From Desulfamplus sp. (GTDB lineage Bacteria > Desulfobacterota > Desulfobacteria > Desulfobacterales > Desulfobacteraceae): a DNA stretch of 5,389 nt. The DNA lies in the NCBI GenBank assembly GCA_015233755.1, contig JADFXA010000170.1, positions 1 through 5,389 on the forward strand, given 5' to 3'. The first letter of the stretch is position 1, and the number at the start of each line of letters is the position of its first letter. Positions 1 through 4,888 of the stretch are shown here, piece by piece. A program made the translations under genes and the position numbers. The notes under the pieces are model-generated. The model did not search any database. It saw nothing but the letters and a program-made list of their open reading frames with translations, and had not been told where the DNA came from.

Positions 1-49
1 ACTCTTTACGCTCTTCATTTCCCAAATTCACTCGATATTTCTTTGCCAT
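1..49 (-). CDS. IS630-family-like transposase, N-terminal fragment (runs off the left edge)
   Basis: Only the first 16 codons are in the window, reading MAKKYRVNLGNEERKE. This lysine/arginine-rich opening, followed by a glutamate-rich stretch, is how many IS630-family transposases begin, just ahead of their N-terminal helix-turn-helix DNA-binding domain. The ATG at 49 is preferred because a GAGG ribosome-binding site lies 8 bases upstream. A second in-frame ATG at 55 would add Met-Ala but sits almost on top of that GAGG. Such transposases cut and paste their element at TA dinucleotides with a DDE catalytic domain, which would lie outside the window. The call rests on a very short peptide, so the family is likely but not certain. 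It points away from the damaged YkgJ-type gene next to it, consistent with an insertion there. Confidence 0.6.
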   Translation of the reverse strand, partial: MAKKYRVNLGNEERKE

Positions 50-118
50 AGCCATTACCTCATGTGTAGTTGTTTATGTTTAAATCAGCATCATAAAGTA
101 TCCATCAAATGACTCTTA
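1..118 (-). mobile_element. Probable end of an IS630-like insertion sequence
   Basis: The transposase start at 49 is followed outward by about 65 bases of AT-rich, apparently non-coding DNA before other reading frames begin. This is the usual length for a terminal inverted repeat plus promoter in such elements. A TA dinucleotide at 117-118 could be the target-site edge, but this cannot be confirmed because the other end of the element is outside the window and no inverted repeat can be compared. The right boundary is therefore approximate. The damaged gene that starts without an N-terminus shortly afterwards supports an insertion or a later deletion at this point. Confidence 0.35.
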
Positions 119-152
119 TTTGGCAATAGGTTTGCCTGGCCAATTTACATGA

Positions 153-614
153 CAACTAAACCTTGAAGCAATACTACCAACTCCTCAAATCATTTCAGCT
201 GCAAAAAGGGCAAAAAAAGTCTGCACCAAAAGAGATATTGCAGCAAAAAAACAAGAGAGCATCAGAATAATGTGCCCTCTGAACCAAGATGGAAAGTGCA
301 TTCTCTACAAATACAGACCCATGATTTGCAGGCTTCACGGTATTCCTCATGAGCTTGTAAAACCTGCATCTTACTTGCTTTCCTCAAATACAAAACCTAT
401 ATCTGATATAAATTCTACTCTAATTTCTGATACCAATACGGTTTTAAGTCCTGGTTGTAATGATGGTTCAGAACTTTTCAGTGCAAAAGGGTATATTAAA
501 TTTGACAGAACCCCATTCTATTCAGAGATGGCAGCAATTGAGAAAGAGTATCTAATTGCAACCATTGGAAGAGCTGTAAGAAACAGGCAAACTATAGCTC
601 AGATGCTTATTTAA
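153..614 (+). pseudogene. YkgJ-type cysteine-cluster (Fe-S/zinc-chelating) protein, 5'-truncated remnant
   Basis: The C-terminal part resembles the YkgJ-type cysteine-cluster family (PF03692), whose members are thought to bind iron-sulfur or zinc through clustered cysteines. Visible hallmarks are MCPLNQDGKC, the YRPMICRLHGIPHE block, a PGC motif and the conserved C-terminal FDRTPFY block. Cysteines in the part from 270 are C2, C10, C20 and C63. The Met at 270 is the internal Met of the conserved RxMCPLN block, not a natural start, and no convincing ribosome-binding site precedes it. In frame, family-like sequence continues upstream (AKRAKKVCTKRD, from about 195) to a stop at 150-152, with no ATG, GTG or TTG. 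The missing N-terminal half should hold the first cysteine cluster (CxxCxxNCC-like). The intact family is roughly 180-200 residues, so the gene is probably dead. The likely cause is the neighbouring insertion element. True homology may begin only near 190; bases 153-190 may be foreign. Confidence 0.7.
399..446 (+). repeat. Imperfect tandem 24-base duplication inside the YkgJ-type remnant
   Basis: Two adjacent 24-base units (399-422 and 423-446) encode ISDINSTL and ISDTNTVL. They agree at about 16 of 24 bases and 5 of 8 residues. They lie just before the PGC motif, in a loop that varies in length between family members. This may be an old codon-level duplication that lengthened the loop, or chance in a low-complexity Ser/Thr/Asn stretch. 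Confidence 0.35.
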
Positions 615-654
615 ACCAATTAAATCTCATCTCTTACAATCATTAGAATAGCCA

Positions 655-675
655 GATGATTTTTACGAAATCATT
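655..675. repeat. Hairpin-forming inverted repeat, sister of the adjacent terminator
   Basis: Arms at 656-662 and 668-674 pair over 7 bases around a TTACG loop, with a possible further G-T pair. There is no U-run on either side, so it is not a convincing terminator by itself. Sequence and loop closely resemble the stronger hairpin at 690-715, suggesting a local duplication between the two convergent genes. Confidence 0.4.
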
Positions 676-686
676 GATTCAGATGT

Positions 687-715
687 TAAAAAGATGATTT
701 TACCGAATCATCTTT
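687..715 (-). terminator. Rho-independent terminator of the signalling operon
   Basis: A perfect 10-base inverted repeat (690-699 with 706-715) flanks a 6-base loop. Read on the minus strand, the 3' arm runs into a TTTTT tract before AAC, as in an intrinsic terminator, although the stem is AT-rich and so only moderately stable. It overlaps the stop codon of the REC-HD-GYP gene, the last gene of the operon. In the plus direction it is followed only by a short TTT, so it could at best weakly stop transcription from the YkgJ-type remnant. Confidence 0.6.
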
Positions 716-1802
716 AGGATGTTAAAGCAGCTCTCTCTTCATCAGAATCAGCAAATTCTATAGCAACCTTAATTACTTTATCACCAACATCTAAAAAGGC
801 ATCTACCATATCTGGATCAAAATGTTTCCCTTTACCCTCTTTGATTATCTCAAGAGCTTTTTTGTGAGAAAAAGCTGGTTTGTAAAACCTTTTGCTGACT
901 AAAGCATCATAAACATCAGCAATAGCCATTATCCTTCCAGATATTGGTATCTCATCGCCTTTTATTCCTTCAGGATAGCCTGTTCCATCCCATTTTTCCT
1001 GATGGGTGTAGGCAATTTCTCTGGCATATTTCATAAATGAGTTGCCCCCAAGCTTAAGCTCTGCAAATCGTAGCGCATCTCGTCCACGTATAGTGTGCTT
1101 TTTCATCTCAGCAAACTCTTCGTCACTTAACTTGCCGGGTTTCATAAGAATATTATCAGGAACTCCAACCTTACCAATATCGTGCAAAGGTGCTGATTTA
1201 AAGAGAAGATCAATAGTTTTATCATCTAAAAAATCTTTGAATTTGGGATTATTCTTAAGTTGTTCAGCAAGTATCTTGACATATTGTTGAGTTCTTAAGA
1301 TATGCCCACCGGTTTCAGGGTCTCTTGTCTCAGCCAAACATGCAAGGCTGTAGATAGTAACATCCTGAGTAAGCATAAGCTCTTTAGTTCTCTCTTGGAC
1401 TAACTCCTCTAAATTATCTCGATATTTTTTCAGCTCTAATTGATTTTTCACCCTTGCTTTAACTAAATCAGGACTAAAAGGTTTGGTGACATAATCAACA
1501 GCACCAAGCAGCAACCCTTTAGCCTCATCTTTTTCATCAGTCATTGCTGTCAGAAAAATAACGGGAATATTCTTTGTTGATTCATTCTCTTTCAATCTTC
1601 TACACACTTCATAGCCGTCAATATTCGGCATCATAATATCTAAAAGAATAAGATCTGGAGGATCCTCCATAATATCTTCAAGAGCTGTCTCACCATCCAT
1701 AGCAACTCTAACATCATACATATCTTCTAAAGTATTGACCAAAACGTCGATGTTAGCTTCAGTGTCATCAACTACCATTACGGTAAAATTAATTGATTCC
1801 AT
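714..1802 (-). CDS. REC-HD-GYP response regulator, probable cyclic-di-GMP phosphodiesterase
   Basis: This 362-residue cytoplasmic protein is an RpfG-like response regulator whose output domain would hydrolyse cyclic-di-GMP. The receiver domain spans about 6-122, with the acidic pair D12/D13, phospho-acceptor D55 in LLDIMMPNIDG, T85 and K107. A coiled-coil-like linker (about 123-145, LELKKYRDNLEELVQERTKE) leads to the HD-GYP domain (about 148-345). There I see E158 in AETRD, H167 in GGH, the H207-D208 pair in LHDIGK, H236, H267, the DGTGYP signature at 272-277 and D296 in IADVYD. The second histidine of the common HHE motif is a glutamine here (HQE, 267-269), so metal loading may differ from three-metal members. 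The start has AGGA nine bases upstream. It is the last gene of the operon, 47 bases after the hybrid kinase, and D55 is the natural acceptor for phosphate from that kinase's HPt domain. Domain calls are secure; activity and phosphodonor are inferred. Confidence 0.95.
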   Translation of the reverse strand: MESINFTVMVVDDTEANIDVLVNTLEDMYDVRVAMDGETALEDIMEDPPDLILLDIMMPNIDGYEVCRRLKENESTKNIPVIFLTAMTDEKDEAKGLLLGAVDYVTKPFSPDLVKARVKNQLELKKYRDNLEELVQERTKELMLTQDVTIYSLACLAETRDPETGGHILRTQQYVKILAEQLKNNPKFKDFLDDKTIDLLFKSAPLHDIGKVGVPDNILMKPGKLSDEEFAEMKKHTIRGRDALRFAELKLGGNSFMKYAREIAYTHQEKWDGTGYPEGIKGDEIPISGRIMAIADVYDALVSKRFYKPAFSHKKALEIIKEGKGKHFDPDMVDAFLDVGDKVIKVAIEFADSDEERAALTS

Positions 1803-1811
1803 AAATTATTA

Positions 1812-1815
1812 TCCT
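1812..1815 (-). promoter_or_regulatory. Ribosome-binding site of the REC-HD-GYP gene
   Basis: AGGA lies nine bases upstream of the ATG at 1802 on the minus strand. It supports this start, which also gives the receiver domain a normal N-terminus. The site lies within the end of an 11-codon mini-ORF (1809-1844), so its access might depend on ribosomes coming from upstream. Confidence 0.6.
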
Positions 1816-1849
1816 AAATATTTTATATCTATCTGTAAGCTCATTTTTC

Positions 1850-4216
1850 CTAAAGATTACTTTTTAACTGTTCAACTATCTCTGAAGCATCTTTGAACTT
1901 ATATTTCCCAATAAACCTCTCTACTTCTTGAAGCTGAGATTTTATCTCTGCTGACCAGTTAAATCTATTTATCTCTTCCATTATCTCTTTGCATGGCTTG
2001 GGCTTTTTACTGTGTAGAGATTGTCCAAGTTTTTCTAAGAAATCAGCTAACTGGGTAGAGTCTCCCTGTTTTGAAGATTCTTGATTTGCAGCATTAGTTT
2101 GATCTGTCTGTGCAAAGACAATCAATTCCAAGGTGTTTATAATTTGAGATATAGATGCATCTAATTTGGTTATTAATTGGGTGTGATCCTCGTTAATATC
2201 AGACTTTAAATTTGCCTCCAAAATACCTGCTACAGCTTGTAGATCTTGAGCCCCAATAGTTCCTGCAACACCTTTTACTGTGTGGGCTAATCTTACAGCA
2301 AGCTCTTGATTATTTTGCTCAACAGCTTTTAACAGCTCTTGAGTTACATTCTGATTGTCTCGATGAAATTTTTTAAGTAGATTGATATATAACTTTTTAT
2401 TACCACTTACCCGTGAAAGACCAAGCTCTGTGTCTATTCCATCTAATTTAGGAATCTTAATCTCTGTTGCAGCTTGATTAGGTAGATTGGATGAATCCTC
2501 TATTTTTGAGCTTATCTGTTTGATGTATTCTTCAGGCAATGAGCGTTGAGCAGGTTTTATCCATTTAAAGAGAGTTTTGAACATCTCTGAGGGTTCTATA
2601 GGTTTAGTTATGTAATCGTTCATGCCGATACTTAATACCTCTTCACGAACCCCGCTCATTGCATCTGCTGTCATGGCAATTATAGGAATTTGCCCATCAA
2701 AATTATTGACATTACCTTCTGTTATATTCCTTATAGCATTTTGCTTGTTTTGAGCTTCCCAAGTTCTTATCTCTTTTGTCGCTGTCCGTCCATCCATAAT
2801 AGGCATCTGCAAATCCATCAGCAGAACATCGTATGGTTTATCTGTTGTTTTTTTGACCATATCCACACCAACCTGACCATTATTTGCCACATCAACAAAA
2901 AAGCCCTCTTCATTTAAAAGTTCAACAGCCAACTGCTGATTTATCTCGTTATCTTCAAAGAGAAGAATGCGTGCCCCTCGAATATTGTTAAATCCATTAG
3001 GAAGTTCATTTTTACTTATATTTTTAAAGCTATCGGCATTGAAATTACCATCTTGTACAATCTCTTGACCCATTCCAAACTTGGCAGTAAACCAAAATGT
3101 GCTTCCCTCTCCTGGCACACTATCTACCCCAATCTCACCGCCCATCATTTCAGATAATTTCTTGCTGATGGTAAGACCCAAACCTGTTCCGCCATATTTA
3201 CGGGTAGTTGACGTATCTGCTTGCTGAAAAGATTGAAAAAGTTTTCCCTTCTGCTCTTGTGTAAGACCGATTCCTGTATCTTTGACTGCAAAATGGATAA
3301 TTGCAGATTCATTATCTGATTCTATCTGTCTTATTATGACTGTTATCCCGCCTTTTTCAGTAAACTTTACAGCATTGTTGGCAAGATTTAACAAAACCTG
3401 TCCAAGCCTCAAGGGATCTCCTTTTAAAGCTTTGGGTACATCAGAAGCAACATCAAATTTTAGTTCAAGACCTTTCTCCTCTGCCTTCATGCCAACCAAA
3501 CTTGCCAAATTATGCAAAACATAATTAAGATCAAATTCAATGATCTCCATATTGAGTTTGCCAGCCTCAATCTTTGAAAAGTCTAAAATATCGTTGATTA
3601 TTCCCAAAAGACTTTGGGCAGAAAGATGGACTTTATTAATATAATCTCGCTGCTTTGGGTTAAGGTCTGTCTTGAGTGCCAAATGGCTCATTCCGATAAT
3701 GGCATTCATAGGAGTTCGGATTTCATGGCTCATATTTGCTAAAAAATCGCTTTTTGCACGAGTTGCAGACTCTGCAATCTGCCTTGCATCTTCAAGCTCT
3801 TTATTGAACTTTTCAAGTGCAGCAAAAGAGTTTTTAAGCTGTTTTGTCATAGTATTGAAAGCATCTGAGAACTCACCCATAAAACTTATGCTTTGGCTAA
3901 AATCACCCATTGCAATCTGCTGAGTTGTCCATGTTAGATGTTTCAGGCTTGCCTGGAGGCTCTTGAGCGACTGAACAACCAGAAGATTTATTTTTGGCGG
4001 TGCTTGAAAATTTATATCTCCCCTTGCCAATGAGTAAGCTATATCAGTAACAGAGCCATATTCATTTAGAAATCGATTAATATAGCTTACCATCTGGTAA
4101 ATCTCATTTTTAGGATAATCTTCAGGCAGTTTGATAGGCTCTGGCTTTTTACCTTTTAGCAAAAGATAAAAAACTTCGGTAACTTTATCAATATCCTCTT
4201 CTTTAACAGAAAGCAT
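1850..4216 (-). CDS. Soluble hybrid histidine kinase with REC and HPt domains (V4R-associated)
   Basis: This 788-residue protein carries a complete phosphorelay and has no evident signal peptide or membrane segment. The N-terminal region (1-135) has a conserved LPEDYPKNEIYQMVSYINRF block and two HAMP-like stretches (around 60-70 with ARGDINF, around 98-124 with QIAMGDFSQ...EFSDAFNTM), but no PAS, GAF or other known sensor. A coiled coil leads to HisKA with H164 in SHEIRTPMN. The ATPase has N277/N281 (N-box), DTGIGL at 313-318 and GGTGLGL at 342-348. The receiver (about 415-555) has E421/D422, phospho-acceptor D468, T516 and K538, and an extra loop of about 20 residues near 487-508. The HPt domain follows with H645 in AHTVKG. 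A Ser/Gln/Asn-rich linker (700-720) joins a C-terminal helical segment with KPKPCKEIMEEI and KYKFKDA motifs, seen at the end of related kinases. Eight bases separate it from the V4R gene, so V4R is the likely sensor partner (inference). Confidence 0.96.
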   Translation of the reverse strand: MLSVKEEDIDKVTEVFYLLLKGKKPEPIKLPEDYPKNEIYQMVSYINRFLNEYGSVTDIAYSLARGDINFQAPPKINLLVVQSLKSLQASLKHLTWTTQQIAMGDFSQSISFMGEFSDAFNTMTKQLKNSFAALEKFNKELEDARQIAESATRAKSDFLANMSHEIRTPMNAIIGMSHLALKTDLNPKQRDYINKVHLSAQSLLGIINDILDFSKIEAGKLNMEIIEFDLNYVLHNLASLVGMKAEEKGLELKFDVASDVPKALKGDPLRLGQVLLNLANNAVKFTEKGGITVIIRQIESDNESAIIHFAVKDTGIGLTQEQKGKLFQSFQQADTSTTRKYGGTGLGLTISKKLSEMMGGEIGVDSVPGEGSTFWFTAKFGMGQEIVQDGNFNADSFKNISKNELPNGFNNIRGARILLFEDNEINQQLAVELLNEEGFFVDVANNGQVGVDMVKKTTDKPYDVLLMDLQMPIMDGRTATKEIRTWEAQNKQNAIRNITEGNVNNFDGQIPIIAMTADAMSGVREEVLSIGMNDYITKPIEPSEMFKTLFKWIKPAQRSLPEEYIKQISSKIEDSSNLPNQAATEIKIPKLDGIDTELGLSRVSGNKKLYINLLKKFHRDNQNVTQELLKAVEQNNQELAVRLAHTVKGVAGTIGAQDLQAVAGILEANLKSDINEDHTQLITKLDASISQIINTLELIVFAQTDQTNAANQESSKQGDSTQLADFLEKLGQSLHSKKPKPCKEIMEEINRFNWSAEIKSQLQEVERFIGKYKFKDASEIVEQLKSNL

Positions 4217-4221
4217 GATTG

Positions 4222-4226
4222 CTCCT
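4222..4226 (-). promoter_or_regulatory. Ribosome-binding site of the hybrid kinase, overlapping the V4R stop codon
   Basis: AGGAG lies five bases upstream of the kinase ATG (4216), and its first two bases are the last two of the V4R gene's TAG stop (4225-4227). Ribosomes finishing V4R thus end on the kinase's own binding site. This arrangement typically couples translation and suggests the two proteins are made together. Confidence 0.75.
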
Positions 4227-4752
4227 AAATCGCTGGCATTGCCTCAAATCTACACACCCTGTCTCCTGAGCACCAGCAGTCAACCTCTTTTACATTAAAG
4301 GGTTTATTTGTGTACTCTTCTAAAATTCCAGCAATAAAACCCTCATCATAAGTGCAGACTGTTTCATTGCATATTGGCAGCCCCGAACAGTCTAAATCTT
4401 CTGCAACTGTCATTGTAAGATGCAGATTGTCAAGATCTGATTTTTCAATGCGTAAAATACCAATTTTAAGAGCTGCAAGAAGCTCTTGAAGCTGTGCAAC
4501 AAAACCGTTAAAATCTTTATTGCTATCAAGGAGTGCTTTACAAAATTCACGGCCTGCAAGTGCCCCAGCCTTGTAATACAACCTCTCTGCTATTTCAGGA
4601 TCAAATTCTTGAATAATAACATCTCTTAACGTGAACTGCATTAAACGATATACAGCAACGTCCATTGTTCCACCAAGATTTGGACGTCCCTGTGCAATAT
4701 CACCAATCATTGACCAATCAAACATAGACTCGTTTCTCTCTTCTTTGAACAT
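4225..4752 (-). CDS. Stand-alone V4R-domain ligand sensor with a predicted zinc site
   Basis: This 175-residue cytoplasmic protein is a V4R (4-vinyl reductase) domain with no output domain. The core covers about 108-172, with the GLPICNETVCTYDEGFIAGIL block and the CWCSGDRVCRFE ending; the preceding helical part (30-100) belongs to the same fold. V4R domains bind small hydrophobic or aromatic molecules, and are the effector-binding part of the phenol/xylene activators DmpR, MopR and XylR. C133, E156, C159 and C167 are spaced 23, 3 and 8 apart, matching the zinc ligands C155, E178, C181 and C189 that I recall for MopR. Further cysteines are C71, C122, C128 and C161. The start at 4752 has a strong AAGGAG five bases upstream; Met10 has none as good. 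It opens an operon with a hybrid kinase and an HD-GYP regulator, so it probably supplies the signal input. The fold is confident; the ligand is unknown and could be something other than an aromatic. Confidence 0.9.
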   Translation of the reverse strand: MFKEERNESMFDWSMIGDIAQGRPNLGGTMDVAVYRLMQFTLRDVIIQEFDPEIAERLYYKAGALAGREFCKALLDSNKDFNGFVAQLQELLAALKIGILRIEKSDLDNLHLTMTVAEDLDCSGLPICNETVCTYDEGFIAGILEEYTNKPFNVKEVDCWCSGDRVCRFEAMPAI

Positions 4753-4757
4753 AGTAT

Positions 4758-4763
4758 CTCCTT
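4758..4763 (-). promoter_or_regulatory. Ribosome-binding site of the V4R gene
   Basis: AAGGAG, five bases before the ATG at 4752, is the strongest ribosome-binding site in the window. It decides this start over the in-frame Met ten codons in. Confidence 0.8.
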
Positions 4764-4777
4764 TTATTATAAATGTA

Positions 4778-4792
4778 TGTTAAAAACTAACA
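4778..4792. promoter_or_regulatory. Small inverted repeat at the presumed transcription start (possible operator)
   Basis: TGTTA and TAACA form perfect five-base arms around an AAAAC centre. The repeat would cover the predicted start of transcription near 4788, where a bound repressor could block it. Arms this short in AT-rich DNA also arise by chance. Confidence 0.25.
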
Positions 4793-4793
4793 A

Positions 4794-4824
4794 AGTATAT
4801 ATGACTCTTTTTATTGATTGTCAC
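4794..4824 (-). promoter_or_regulatory. Candidate sigma-70-type promoter of the signalling operon
   Basis: On the minus strand, GTGACA (4819-4824, one mismatch from TTGACA) lies 17 bases from TATATA (4796-4801) and 19 bases from the better TATACT (4794-4799). Transcription would begin near 4788 and leave a leader of about 35 bases carrying the AAGGAG site. The spacing is not ideal for the best -10, so this is a moderate prediction by eye. It would drive V4R, the kinase and the HD-GYP gene together. Confidence 0.35.
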
Positions 4825-4830
4825 TATAGA

Positions 4831-4856
4831 CCTATCCGCTTGATTGACTGGTTAGG
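4831..4856. promoter_or_regulatory. Inverted repeat upstream of the -35 region (possible activator site or weak terminator)
   Basis: CCTATCC (4831-4837) and GGTTAGG (4850-4856) pair at six of seven positions around a 12-base centre. The centre lies about 55 bases before the predicted transcription start, a usual place for an activator. It could instead be a weak hairpin ending transcription of the FG-GAP-like gene, but no U-run follows on the minus strand. Confidence 0.3.
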
Positions 4857-4888
4857 CTTTAGTGTATTTTTAATTTGATCTCTTTCAA

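Noticed and set aside
122..136. GGCAA-N5-TTGCC inverted repeat
   Set aside because: The arms are only five bases, with no U-run and no gene to serve, so it is not a convincing terminator or operator.
270..614. Treating the frame from the ATG at 270 as an intact small gene
   Set aside because: That Met lies inside a conserved family block, lacks a clear ribosome-binding site, and the frame continues upstream with family-like residues but no start codon.
1042..1290. Plus-strand open frame of 82 codons
   Set aside because: It lies wholly opposite the HD-GYP domain coding sequence and has no recognisable family or start signal.
2690..2917. Plus-strand open frame of 75 codons
   Set aside because: It is antisense to the receiver domain of the hybrid kinase; its Cys/Phe/Ile-rich composition is typical of a shadow frame.
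3282..3923. Two plus-strand open frames of about 80 codons
   Set aside because: Both are antisense to conserved HisKA and ATPase segments of the kinase, and their composition is explained by the opposite strand.
4766..4771. Perfect TATAAT on the minus strand with a TTGTTA box 16 bases upstream
   Set aside because: Transcription would start inside the AAGGAG ribosome-binding site and destroy it, so it is unlikely to be the main promoter unless leaderless transcripts are used.
4820..4829. GTCACTATAG resembles the end of a phage T7 promoter
   Set aside because: Only the 3' half matches and no phage polymerase context exists; it is probably chance.
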